From positions 21,782,392 to 21,846,391 of the forward strand of contig QCXZ01000003.1 of the NCBI GenBank assembly GCA_025024175.1: a stretch of 64,000 bases of DNA, read 5' to 3'. Numbering within the stretch: the stretch's first letter is position 1; each line of letters begins with the position of its first letter. The stretch comes from Rhyzopertha dominica (Eukaryota; Arthropoda; Insecta; Coleoptera; Bostrichidae). The position numbers were made by a program, and so were the translations under genes. Below the pieces are notes generated by a model. That model saw only the letters and a list, made by a program, of their open reading frames with translations, did no database searches and had not been told where the DNA came from. Positions 14,001-24,797 of the stretch are shown here, piece after piece.

Positions 14001-16696
14001 GTAAAAATATGATGAAATTTTCATGAAAAAAATAAAATTCAAACTGACAATTTAACTTAACAAGGGCTATCTAACATATTTTTCTAAAGTCTCCTTAACT
14101 ACTACAGTAGTAGTGTTCGATATATAGCCCAGGCATCAGAGATTTAAAAATGCCTATATATGAAATAATTGCATACTAGCTGAAATATGGCTTAAATGCA
14201 TTCTAGTGTGTGTTCTAGAAGTCTGGCAACATATTGTTTGAACAAACTTTAATTTTCATGAATACCTCATAACATACAAGTTATTGTTATTGAATTTGGA
14301 ACTAAAAAGGTCTCTATAATTTTTACTTCTCGCCCCTTGTTTAAAGAATTATAAACAACAAACTTAGCCCTTCTAACTGTGTCAGAGTAACCACAATCAT
14401 TTACAAGTATTGGGATTTTGTATATTTTTGTATTTATTTAAAAGTGTTAAATTTTGAATTATATGCACAACACATATCCTACAGCATAATGCAGTTTTTG
14501 TAACAGCATGGACAAATGGCTTATGTTTTTTGTTTATAAAGGGGTAAAAGGGGGTAAAAACTATACAGATCTTCTTTGTACCAAATTTAGTGCCACATTG
14601 TGTGTACCAGTTGGCGATTAAAGTTTCTGAGATAAACGTGAAAAACAGAATTTTGTTTAAAATTAATTGTTTAAACAATACGAGTATATTACTGGACCTC
14701 CAGATGTTTCGATTTTATATATTACTATTATATATCTCTTGAGGCAGAATTTAAGACTAATTATTTCATCTATTAAGTCTCTAATGGCTTGACTATTGCA
14801 TCATATTTCACTTCCCACCGAACTTTTACAAGCTTGTTGTTAGGCAACGATGTTTCACACATGAAAATGATTTTTTCTATTTCGTGTTCATAATGAGGCC
14901 ATTATGATATGCAATTTGCATTTCATAATAGAGCCACTTCGAAACGTAACTTTTTATTTTCCAGTGTTGGTATCACTAAAAAACATCAAAGAAAACTACA
15001 CCTCGTAATGTTGTAACTGTCATGTTTCTTGTCAAAATTGACACTCAGCCAACTTAAGCGTGGCAGGTTAAATTTCCCTAAATTTTTGATTTTCATGAAA
15101 CATCTCACTCTTTCTTGTGTAAAAGATGCGAAATAGAAAAAATAGTATAAAAAACCTGTTTCATAAGGCCCTTTGTTGCACGCATCTAAAGATTACAAAA
15201 CGAGCCACAGTTGTAATTTTTGGATGCGTGCGACCTAAAAGCGCCTTATGAAACTAGTTTTTTAATATACTATTGTATATGCTTAGACCTTTTTGATGTA
15301 GGTACAGTATACACAAACAAAAACAAAAAGTTAAGCTGACCAATAGATTATTATGCCTTTTATGTCAACTGTTAAATTTCATAAAATTTTCTGAATGACA
15401 GCAATATTTCACTATTTATTTCTGCCCCCAAGAATGGATAATTTACTTGAACCATTGAATTTTATATACTTAACGTTAGCTTAAATTATATTTTTTATGA
15501 ATAAAAAAAAACACTGATCAGCTTTTACATTAAAGTTTTCATTAAATAAGTAAACTATTTTTATTTCATTAAGTACATATTTCATATATGTATATGCATT
15601 GAATTACTGAATACTAAATTTTATTGTTGAATATAGTGTACCTATCTGTCAGCAAACAAAAAGAGTTACAGTAATTTACAATTAATTACTAAAATCTATG
15701 TGTTCTTTGTAGGTAGTTTTATAAAATAGTTCAGTGCAAAGCCATAAATCTCCTTAAAAAGTATTTTTTTACATCTGAATCTGGAAGGTTGTTTACATAA
15801 TGTAATGTACCTACCATTAAAGAGAAAAATAACAGTAACCTTGCTTTTAGTGTCAGCAGCACGTTATTGTATCACACACAAATGAAGTAAAAGGTAGTCA
15901 TGTTAATTATTAGTCATTGCAACAAAGCAAATTTTACCCACAACAATAAATTATATTTTAAATATTTTAAAAGAAGAGAGAAAGAAAAGAGAAATTTAAA
16001 ATGCTCTGTTTGTTCCCTTACATCACTTTACTAGAAACATAATTTAGAAGTACAGATTTTACTGAGCAATACAAGGGCAGAGGTGATAGGTAGGTATTTG
16101 TGTGATAGATTTTTATGCTTAAATCTGGGTAGCCAAACAAAATATGCATACCTGTTTATATAAATGTATATGTGGTAAAACAGGTTTAATTTGCAAAACA
16201 TTAACATAAGAGCATGGCAATTTCCTGCTTAATCAGTTGAAATAAATTGATTCATACATTTTTATTAACAGACTAATGAAGAATAAAGAGACTTATTTGC
16301 CATTTTATATATTACTGTAAAAAAATTTAATCTAACACGTGTGATAATGTTACTTACCAATGCAGTTTTGCTTTACACGTTCCAACTGATCCATCCTACG
16401 TGCTGCCAATACGAGCTTAACTCCATGCTTTGCCATGGTCATGGCTATGTGCTCCCCTATACCACTTGATGCCCCTGTGATGAAAACTACTTTGCCTTTC
16501 ATACGACCTATTTAAGAAAAGAATAAGATCAGGTATCAAGAGAAACTACAAATAAATTAAAAACTGTATACTTACGAACTGATTTTCCAAATTTTTCATA
16601 AAAAGCAAGCTGTAAATCACAGTCAAGCAGGCATAGTGTTATGGTATAAAGTACACCATAACAAAATATACCAATTCCAATAATGGCAAAAAACAT
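5056..16696 (-). CDS. DHRS7: Dehydrogenase/reductase SDR family member 7 homologue, complete in six exons
   Basis: NAD(P)-dependent short-chain dehydrogenase/reductase of the DHRS7 type, probably anchored in the ER membrane. Exons in transcription order: 16576-16696, 16358-16507, 7613-7965, 5417-5536, 5198-5364, 5056-5140. All introns are GT-AG and phases join into 996 bp, 331 aa; human DHRS7 is of similar size. Visible features: a hydrophobic N-terminal segment (about 2-24), the cofactor motif TGASSGIG (51-58), DVTD (108-111), NNAG (134-137), the VTSS serine (186-187), and the catalytic Y200xxxK204 in YTGSKHAL. The GYYNALRAE and CPGPTYTEF blocks follow. The C-terminal part has RLTGERCGQLCAIAIANKL, then a hydrophobic stretch and a short polar tail, as in the family. 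The substrate cannot be told from sequence. Introns 1, 4 and 5 are short, intron 3 is about 2.1 kb and intron 2 about 8.4 kb with LINE remnants. The ATG is the first in frame before the membrane segment. Confidence 0.93.
5537..7612 (-). other. DHRS7 intron 3
   Basis: AT-rich intron between the exon ending in the catalytic YxxxK region and the exon starting GYYNALRAE. No embedded gene or recognisable repeat seen. Confidence 0.6.
8290..8820 (+). mobile_element. LINE 3' untranslated tail remnant (RTE-like repeat block)
   Basis: The sequence repeats a degenerate block with CACCTTTAGGGATGGATTTT-like phrases (CCTTAGG/GGTGGAATTTT variants at about 8320, 8370, 8495, 8580 and 8688), then a stretch on a mutated GGATGTCTATGTTATAAAAAG pattern, ending AATCAATCAGTCAGG. 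From memory this resembles the repetitive 3' tails of RTE-type non-LTR elements common in animal genomes. No open reading frame remains. Family assignment was not checked by search. Confidence 0.5.
9378..9493 (+). repeat. Two-copy 58-bp direct repeat
   Basis: Two imperfect copies in tandem, each containing GAAGCGTCAGG, a TACTCGTTG motif and a G-rich end (GCACCGGGG / TTGCCGGGGG). The second starts 58 bp after the first. The region is distinctly richer in G and C than its surroundings and may belong to an unrecognised mobile element reaching to about 9,790. Confidence 0.6.
13060..13480 (-). pseudogene. Non-LTR retrotransposon reverse transcriptase fragment (Jockey-like)
   Basis: On the minus strand the translation shows, in RT order, NLCEFTHFVSAALDNHFQVD, IYSDLKKAFDSV (motif A, with the catalytic aspartate), a WL...V region, and SGVTQGSNLGSLYV, a decayed SGVPQGSxLGPLLF block. 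A weak LFTLMIYKLSI follows where FADDLK would be, so the catalytic DD of motif C is lost. Stops and frame changes interrupt the copy. It lies within DHRS7 intron 2 in the same orientation as the gene. Confidence 0.8.
15148..15264. repeat. Short palindromic MITE, TTTCATAAGGC termini
   Basis: The ends are inverted copies of about 20 bp (AAAAACCTGTTTCATAAGGC at the left, GCCTTATGAAACTAGTTTTT at the right). A second inner inverted pair, GCACGCATC and GATGCGTGC, extends the fold. TA lies at both sides. About 117 bp, no coding capacity. Confidence 0.7.
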
Positions 16697-17932
16697 TTTC
16701 TAGGTTTCCTACACTTTTATTATGAAAAATAATCTCTTAATATTAACGATACGGGTAAACTCATAACTTGTTAGCTACATAATTATAATAATTGATGTGC
16801 ACTGCATATCGAGTCACGTTATCACCTTATCATATAATAATAACTATAACACAACGTCAGGGAACAGTACCACGCATCTGCAGGTCTGCTGTCTGGTCTG
16901 TGACTCTGTGAGCGGTGGGTACGTCACCTCCAGTGTTTACTGTTATCGAAATTTCGAAACCATAAACAAATGCTGACCTGCTGACATAATAATACTGCAC
17001 ATGCACGCCTATGATGCGTCACAAACGCCTGAATGTAGACAACCCCGAGCGCCAATCTATTTTGGGGCAAATAAAAAAATTAAGTACTCGTCTGGTATTT
17101 TGGAGGTTACAAATAAGTGGAGTTATCCGTATTCGAGGTATTGGGGTTACAAGACCTAGGTATATCAACTTATCAACCGCAAAAGAGCGTTATAGGTAAA
17201 ATACTGTAAAATATATTATGATTAATCTAAGTAGGCAAGAGAGTAAGGGAAACCGCTTTTCTGTCCTTAAGGTAAGGACGGGACAAAAAAGCGAAACAAA
17301 AAACAGAATAGGTAAAAGGTGCCTACTCTGCCTACTGCCTAGGTGGTATACCGTTGTTCACAGTACTTTAAAGTTACGTCACAGTACCTATAACAAAGGA
17401 ACCAGTAAAATCACTCCCAACTTGGGGTTCAATTTACACCACGATCCTTACAGCAGTATACAAGCAAACTATTGGTTGTTCTCCGCGTGGAGACTTGCTG
17501 GTTGCCCTGGCAACGCCCACACACGTGTTTAGCATAGTGTAAGTAAATAAAAACATTTGCTTGCCTATTGCCTACTGCTGGGGAAGTGGGAAAATCACGT
17601 TAACGGAGACTGAGGTTAAATCAAAATCATCACCAACATACATAATAATAAATCTAGAAAACATATTTAGTAATCAAATCTGTTGGCATCCTTTGGAAAA
17701 CTAAACAAAGAAACTCCCATTTTTGATTTAGAAGGGCAGTCCTTCATAATACAAATAGGTATGTGCATGTGCTGGCATGATTATCCACATTGACATATTA
17801 TTAGATGGACACGACAAGTACTTTTAGGTTATGTCAGTAATATTTGACAACTGCTGACTTGAGATGACAGCTGACAGCCTTGGAGGTAGATTAGAATCGG
17901 ATTGGAGAGTCACCTATCAACCAGCTCGCTAG
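16697..17932. other. Upstream region of DHRS7
   Basis: Includes the presumed promoter and 5' untranslated region of DHRS7 (minus strand); a moderately GC-richer stretch lies near 16,860-17,050. Two plus-strand open frames at 17,011 and 17,218 show no family features and look like chance. A 29-base motif at 17,788-17,816 recurs at 17,989-18,017. Confidence 0.45.
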
Positions 17933-17981
17933 CTTCTACCCACATACTTATAAATAATAATTATAAGTATGTGCTTCTACC
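17933..17981. repeat. 33-bp perfect-arm palindrome flanked by an 8-bp direct repeat
   Basis: CTTCTACC occurs immediately before and after a 33-bp palindrome with 13-bp perfect arms (CACATACTTATAA and its complement) and a 7-base loop. The layout is that of a transposon with an 8-bp target duplication, but only the terminal repeats are present. It could be an internally deleted hAT- or P-type element, or a templated repair insertion. Confidence 0.75.
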
Positions 17982-18404
17982 ATAATACCATTGACATATT
18001 ATTAAATGGACACGACATCTCATTCATAAATACGGTTGGAACTGACGCCAAGACACAGTTTTCCTCCAAGTACATTGCCGTACTGTTATAAAAGGGTCAA
18101 CAGTGAGATAATTTAACTTCCAACTAAAAACAAAAGCGTAACGTACATCAATAATATTTCGAACAATCTTTCAGTTAAAGCAAAGAAACATCTTTTTGTA
18201 CAACAAACACTAATTTAAATTCGTTACAAGCGGGAAAAAAGTTTTGGCCGAATGAAAGCATCAACACAGTTCTAGCATTAGTATTCATTAATCAACACTT
18301 AACGAGAAAACATTTGACATTCTTCACATAGATATATAAGGAAAAAATTCAGAAACATGCGGTTTCTTTTCCCCGTAAAATGCCATTCTTATTGATTTTT
18401 GATA

Positions 18405-18454
18405 CTATAATCGTTGTCTGAATAATTTTAATATTATTCAGACAACGCTATAAT
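18405..18454. repeat. 36-bp hairpin flanked by a 7-bp direct repeat
   Basis: CTATAAT lies directly before and after a hairpin with 15-bp perfect arms (CGTTGTCTGAATAAT and its complement) and a 6-base loop. Same architecture as the palindrome 430 bp upstream but unrelated in sequence. Confidence 0.75.
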
Positions 18455-18783
18455 CTTTATCCATTTTTTTTCTCCTAACCGCCACCCCCAGGTACATATG
18501 CCAATGGAATTATCTGAACCATGCCTATCACAATATGTGACGTCAGCGCCCGTTTTGGGATGTAGCTTTAATTCAAATTTCTAATTGATGTTTTGAGCTC
18601 ACTTGTGAACTGATTTAATTATTTTTGTCATAATCCTTAAATATGATACTCTTTCGAGCTAGCAAGTTTCTGAAAACTGATTTCTCAATTTTTTTTAATT
18701 GGGAACTAAGACTATTTTACTTTTAGACTAAATGTCCCTTTTTGACTATGTAACACTTGTGCAGCCAACACTACCCATATATA

Positions 18784-19204
18784 GGGCTGCCATCTCTAAA
18801 ACCTGCCCCCCAGGACCGGAAGCGTAAGTTCCCCGGATTTTGGAGCTTTCAATACTTTTTTCATTCGCTTACATCTTGATTAAAATAAATTTTACTCCGT
18901 ACTTGATAGAAGAAAACTTCAATTTTAAGCCTCTTTTGTTGCATGAAATAGTATGTTTAATCGTTCTTGTGACAAGTGAGTAATTTTGCTTAATTTTTAA
19001 CCTTTTCAGGTATTAAATAAAAAATGAACAAACCCAATATTAGTTACTCAGTTAATAAAATTAAATGAAAACTTGTTTAACTTTTTAATTTTTCCATACA
19101 ATTAACAATATTTACCCGGACTACAGTTTAAACCCCGCCCGGACGCTTCCCGGACGTCTTCCAAACTAGGACAAATCCGGGGAAATCCGGACGGATGGCA
19201 GCCC
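18784..19204. repeat. TA-flanked MITE with GGGCTGCCATC termini
   Basis: A 421-bp element beginning GGGCTGCCATCTCTAAAACC and ending GGACGGATGGCAGCCC, flanked by TA. Sub-terminal CCGGA/CCCCGGATTT motifs recur in inverted order near the right end. No coding capacity. The TA duplication suggests mobilisation by a Tc1/mariner-type transposase (inference). Confidence 0.75.
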
Positions 19205-19406
19205 TAGCTATACATGACAAACTGCAGATACCTAAGTGAAATGTCAATATATTTTGTCTTACCATAGCCTTAATTTAGTTAGCTCATATAATTTAGCATA
19301 CACCTAAAACTATTCGATCTAGAGGTCCTAGGAAAATTATTTTCAACAAATCACATTTCACAGTGGTGATACACAACACATTAACAATTAATAAGCAAAC
19401 TTCAGC

Positions 19407-19412
19407 TTTATT
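19407..19412 (-). promoter_or_regulatory. UTP6 polyadenylation signal (AATAAA)
   Basis: Reading on the minus strand, AATAAA lies about 50 nt after the UTP6 stop codon, a typical position. Confidence 0.6.
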
Positions 19413-19459
19413 GGAATATTATTACAAAATATAACATTATATAAACACATGTGCTTTTA

Positions 19460-22441
19460 TCATATACTATTTATGTAAAGCTCATAGAGAGCTTTCAATT
19501 GTTTTGAATACTCAGGTAACATGCACAATGCTTGGTTGTATGCATTTATAATTTTATCTCGACCTGCACCAGTTTGTTTCAAAAAATCAATGTAATCGAT
19601 TTGAGCATTCACATCTTGTGGAAACTGCTTAATTTTAAGCTTAAATACTTTTTCCTGGTAAACAGTATCGTGACTTATCTGTTCCAACTCNGCCATTACA
19701 TTATGCATTTCTTTACAATAGGGTATTTCATCTGCAATTCTATCATAAACCTTGCGAACAGCTTCCATTCCCATTTTATTTAACCACTTAAGATATAGTG
19801 GCTTGAAGATTTTTGATATTTCTTCAGGTTGTTTGATCGCTTTTTCATATAGAGACTGAATGACATCTGTGGAGGATGGCACACTCATATGGTATTTTAT
19901 ATATTCCAACCACAAGGGTAATCCTGCTTTTTGCAGGTGTGATACAGCTTCTTCAAATATTCGTGATGTTTCTTCAGCTGAGCAACCCTGTCTTATTTTA
20001 AAATGCATGTACAGTAGCCAAAGCTTGTCTGACCGGGGATACATCTCCAATGCTAAAACAATATATAAATAGTTCACTGATAATGTTCAAGCCCAAGCTC
20101 ATAATAGTTCAGAGAGGTCAGACAATAAAATTTCAACCACAAAAAAATTTGAGACTTTGTTAATTTATATTGATACGCACAGCTTTGGCAATTTATAGTT
20201 GCTGATAATTTTTACGTATTCATAACAACAACCATGAAACACCTCATACACTTTGTCTAGTCCTGGTCCATAATAGTTGGGACACGTCAAAAATGAGTCG
20301 TAATAGATCAGACGAGGGGAAATAGTAGGATCAAGTTGCATTGATTTGCAGACACGCAATAATAGTAATAAAAGAATTAAAAATGAACAAAATTGACAGG
20401 TGCATGGTAAATCGTTGAGTGAAGATTTGCACTGGTCAATTATTAATGCTTACAACAAAGGTGCTTCTGTGAGACAGATTGCTATATCACACAGTATATC
20501 AAAATCTACAGTCCATGGTATTATCACTCTCTACAAGACAACTAAAAATATTCGTAAAAAAAAGAAAAGTGGTCGTCCATCGAAATATATATTGATTATC
20601 AACTTCTTTCTAAAGGTAGGTACCTTACTAAGTTGCTGAAATCAATTTGCCTGATTTTAACCTATAAAGTCTAATAGATATGCAATCCAATGAACTATCA
20701 AAGTGTCTTTAAAAATGGCGTCTGTAGGGTAAACAAATACTGGATATAGTATGTTTACAAGTATTTTGTAGTTATCATTTAAATGATATTAGGTGTGTAA
20801 CTGAGTTTTGTGTATACGTTACCTGCACAGGTGATTCGGCTATTATTGTTATTCCAATTTTTGCTAAACAGAGGTGTTAAGCAGGCATGATGTAAAACAT
20901 ACTATATTCAGTCGTTTACCCTAAAGATGCCATTTTTAAAGACACTTTGACAGTTCATGGAAATACCTAATAAGCTGTCACAAATCACAATACATAATAC
21001 TATAAATTAAAAACTAGAACTTGAAATTATTAAACATTTTTTTTCTGATCACTACGAATTCCAAAGGTCTTACATTTCTCTTGCATTATATAAATAAAAC
21101 ATTGAAGATTTTGGTGTATGAAGTTTTTCTGTTTATGACTGGCTTTGAAATCAAAACACAAAAAGCTTATATGAATGATGAATGAAATATAACAGCTACA
21201 GGTCATGCTAAATCATAACTTGCCAATTTCCTACATTATGAATAAGTTACTTACCCTTCTTGAATATTGCAGTTGCATCATTATCTCTTTTTGTTTCTAA
21301 CCAGTAATAATAAAACTTTTCTGGTAGACATCCCTCTTCATGAGCATTATTCAAATAATGAATTATTTCAGCACGTGAACATCGACCTTTCCTTTCCGTT
21401 AAGTATTTCAAATAAGCCATCCAAAATTCCTTTTTTTTCTCAGCTGTACAATTCAACATTAAATTATCTACTACATACTGTTTTAAGCTAGTAGAAAATT
21501 CGTATGACTCAAACAGTTCTAGAAGTTCAATATAGAATTCTATGTCTGTGATATGTTTAAAAGCCATTATAAGGTATTGCTTGATCTTCTCACAGCATAG
21601 CTCATATTTATCCTCATTAGAATTTGAGTTTCTTTTGATTTCTTGTGCTTGTGACAACTCCAGCGATATAATTAGTGTATACAGTAGTTTGCTTTTATCA
21701 TGTTTTGCAAGTCCTTTAATTAGTATTTGAAAAGCTTCTTTGTAGTTGTTTAAATCTCGGGCATACCATGAAGCAGCAAGACAGAAAGACTTCTCTTCTT
21801 GTGGATGGTGCTGCAAGCATAAACATTGTATTAATTAATATTTTACTAGAATAAACGTCTGTACCTTCAGAAGGAAATCTACAGCTGCGGTAGCAGGTCC
21901 TGTATACTTAATCAGTTTGCAAAACATGAAGCGGCTTACACATAATTCAAAATTCCCTGATGAATGGAGTAATGCCTTTTCATACAGTTTTAAAATCTTC
22001 TCTGTCAACTTGTTTTCAATGTTTCCCATTCCTGCTCCGATCTTTCGAGCTTCACGCTGGGCTTTAATTTGTTTTAAAAGGCTTTTCTCATATTCAATGT
22101 ATTCAATGTAATGCTCATCCTTTTTAGTTATACTTCTTATTTTGTACTCAAAATCTGAATGTTTAATTTTAATGTCACTGAAAATGAAATTAAATTATTT
22201 AATTATGTCTTAGAATACATTTGCTTTATAAATGAATCTATTTTATTTGCTACATTTAGTATGTTTGGAATAAAATCATTCAAAACTCAATTTAAAACAC
22301 ATGTGAACTAGTAGTTAAAAAATCTCTCAAACAAATACCCAAGACATACTTTAGCTGATCCTTTGTAAATAGGCCTATCCTTTCAAGCTCTGCAAATACT
22401 GGGGACATTAATATCATAGAATTCTGAACACCTTCTGCCAT
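19460..22441 (-). CDS. UTP6: U3 snoRNA-associated protein 6 homologue, complete in four exons
   Basis: Component of the small-subunit processome in the nucleolus, needed for early 18S rRNA processing (family knowledge). Exons in transcription order: 22350-22441, 21865-22177, 21255-21810, 19460-20052. Introns are GT-AG and phases join into 1,554 bp, 517 aa; human UTP6 has about 600. The N-terminal U3-associated domain is clear: AELERIGLFTKDQL (about 17-30), DFEYKI, and YIEYIEYEKSLLKQI. The rest consists of half-a-TPR (HAT) repeats: LYEKALLHSSGNFELCVSRF, AASWYARDLNNYKEAFQIL, EEGCLPEKFYYYWLE, DATAIFKKALEMYPRSDKLW across the exon 3/4 junction, RIFEEAVSHLQKAGLPLWLE, and AVRKVYDRIADEIP near the end. 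One N at 19,691 leaves one residue undefined. The start is the only in-frame ATG before the conserved ELERIGLF block. A HAT-repeat relative such as a splicing factor is less likely given the N-terminal domain. Confidence 0.9.
20400..20612 (+). pseudogene. Tc1/mariner-like transposase helix-turn-helix fragment
   Basis: The plus-strand frame gives GKSLSEDLHWSIINAYNKG, then SVRQIAISHSISKSTVHGII (a helix-turn-helix) and a basic KKKKSGRPSK tail, the GRP-type motif that follows this domain in Tc1/mariner and PAX-like transposases. The catalytic DDE region is absent and the frame ends soon after. It lies in the last UTP6 intron, on the opposite strand. Confidence 0.7.
20687..20960. repeat. Inverted-repeat MITE with about 70-bp arms
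   Basis: The left arm runs CCAATGAACTATCAAAGTGT then CTTTAAAAATGGCGTCT and GGGTAAAC to ATATAGTATGTTT; the right arm is its imperfect reverse complement ending AGTTCATGG. The arms are separated by about 135 bp. No target duplication is clear. It lies inside the last UTP6 intron. Confidence 0.75.
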
Positions 22442-23758
22442 TGTTTACGCACAATTAACACTTTTCAATCTTCTTAGTTAAAAAACTCTCATTGGCAAGA
22501 GTACAAGGACTGGGTTGCTGGTTATTTGGATAACATAACCTTTTATTATAACCCTTCGAAAGTTATAGTCTTACACTGATGCTAGGATACTACGATGCCA
22601 GACGTCAGCCGAGTTCTCCCACTCGACGAGTAGTGCAGGAATCGCTAGAGGCTAGACATTTTGATTCCAATATTCCCTAGAATCTTGCATTCCAAAAACC
22701 ATTTGATCATCCCACAATTTTGTTGAAAACATCAATAATAATTTGGTATTAATTAATTTGGTTAATACGCTCTGTACGTAATTCTAATTCATTTTTTCAT
22801 TACCTACTTCAGTCAAGGTAGCTTCAGTTGAAATGAAAACGAGTTGTCGAAATTTAATCGTAATAACTGCTTTCAATTCCTGAGATTTTTGTAGAGGTAG
22901 TTCAGTTAAAATTTATTAAAATTCTTGTAATAAAATGGCGCCTGGACAAAGGCTATCTCCCAAAATCTCCCAAATGTATCTTAGAAATTAGGCTTATGAG
23001 AACAGTTGAAAGTAAAAATGTTGGAACACTTTTATAAATATCTACGTCTTTTTAAAATATCAGTATTTACGCATTCCTACTGTCTGAATAACCTTGTCCG
23101 TCTGGATGTCTGTCTCATAACTTAACGGATCGGGATCGTCGGATATGTCTTGCCCTATCGATGATTAACATGTATTTATTTTTTCCTTTCAAATTATAAA
23201 ACATGAAATGAAATACATCTCGAGGATACAAGTAGGTAATATGTGCCAAAATAGCTTTTTTTTAATCTTGTTTAATATTACTAGTTACATTTTTGTGCTC
23301 TGCATTTTATTTTCGTTTTCTTAAAAGTTTATGTGAAGCCTATTTATATGTGTCTGTTTTTAATCAAATGTATATTTAATTGTTTTATGACAGTTATTTT
23401 ATTTCTTTGTTACATTATCTATATTGATCCAAAAATATATTTATGTATCATAATACGTACTGTTACGTGCTTTCAAACTAAACATCCAATGGGTTGGATT
23501 CACTTTATTTGATATACGACTTATATCACTTAAGTCACTATTTCCGTACGACGTACGAGCCCTTTAACCGGTCAATCCATGCACTAAGGTCGGAGATTCG
23601 TATGATGTTGATAATAGTTTCTGTACTTGTTGTACCTATCTATTTTATTTATGCGAAGTAAAGTGCTGCATGCAGCCACTGCAGAAAATGGGACCGGCCT
23701 TGTGACGTCACGTTCGCCGCCTGCCGGCCTGTTGTCATGAACGACCTAGTACTAGTAC
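22442..23758. other. Upstream region of UTP6
   Basis: Contains the presumed UTP6 promoter (minus strand). No other gene or clear repeat seen; a short GC-rich patch lies at about 23,690-23,740. Confidence 0.5.
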
Positions 23759-24230
23759 GGCATCCTCTTATGCATTCTGGAACAGTTGCTTCATTATAGC
23801 AGATCGAAACGAAGACGACCATTAAAAGACACAATTGGTCAAACTATAGCAATATTAGAGACAATGCTTGCACTTTAATACGGCATCCTCTTATGCTTTC
23901 TGGAAACAGTTACTTTATTATATTAAATAGGAAGCGAAGAAGACCATTAAAAGACGCAATTGGTCAAACTAGCAATATTAGAGACAATGCATTCACTTTA
24001 ATACTGCATCCTCATATGCTTTCTAGAAACAGTTGCTTCATTATAGCAAATCGGAAACGAAGACGACCACTAATAGACACAATCGGTCAAACTAACAACA
24101 TTAGAGACGATGCATTCACTTTAATATGGCATCTTCTTATGCATTCTGGAAACAGTTGCTTCATTATATTAAAATAGGAAGCGAAGAAGATCACTAAAAG
24201 GTACAATTGGTCAAACTAGCATTATTAGAT
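23759..24230 (+). repeat. 123-bp tandem repeat, about four copies
   Basis: Copies start with variants of CATCCTCTTATGC at 23,761, 23,884, 24,007 and 24,130, spaced exactly 123 bp apart. Each holds GGAAACAGTTGCTTCATTAT, a GAAACGAAGACGACC-like stretch, CAATTGGTCAAACTA and TTAGAGACAATGC. Because 123 is divisible by three, copies 2-4 stay in one open frame and encode a repeated 41-residue unit with NRKRRRPL and IGQT; copy 1 is frame-shifted. I treat it as a minisatellite, not a gene. Confidence 0.85.
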
Positions 24231-24797
24231 TAACATTTTATGTATCTGCCGCCATATGTCGTGTTACTATTGTAAATTTGTATTCAGCCCTATGATGTAT
24301 TCAACTTTGTTATTTTAACATAACAAGATGCCAGGCATAACATAACATGCCCCATAAAGCAACGGTCGAAACGGCATGACGTATCCCGCTTTGTTATAAG
24401 ACCAGTTATTATGTTAAAGCGGTAACAAAGGAAGAAAGGTTCGATATGCAGTAGAATGCGAGAAAATGATACGTAAAAGCAAAGGTGCAACGAAGAAAGC
24501 TGTAAACCTGTTCCTTTACGAACGCAGAGCCTGCCGCCGCTCTTTGAATCATATTTAAAATTATTATTAAGGGGTTCGAGAACATCAGATGGGCACAATA
24601 AAATTTGAAATTATACCTAAATATGGAAAACCCAAATTACAGCAATAACAAACTGCCCTCTGTTCATTGTGCATTTGTGCGATTTCGGATTTCCTATTTC
24701 ATTTCATTTCGCGCCTCTGGTGTTTCTGTTTCTTGTGATCTGCCTTTGGTGTTTGTGTATGGTGATCGTGGAAATTCGTATGCACAAATTGAAAACG

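Larger units (their letters stand above)
7966..16357 (-). other. DHRS7 intron 2 (8.4 kb)
   Basis: Apart from the LINE fragments, the two-copy direct repeat and the MITE listed separately, I see only AT-rich non-coding sequence here. Four isolated N bases lie between 11,953 and 12,051. Confidence 0.6.

Noticed and set aside
20165..20373. Open frame of about 64 codons on the minus strand in the last UTP6 intron (YYDSFLTCPNYYGPG...)
   Set aside because: It looks exon-like at first, but no acceptor AG precedes it, and UTP6 exon 3 joins the last exon in perfect phase without it, giving the expected FKKALEMYP repeat. I do not recognise it as any family.
23759..24230. CRISPR-like array
   Set aside because: The 123-bp units are contiguous and similar along their whole length, without spacers, in an animal genome; it is a minisatellite.
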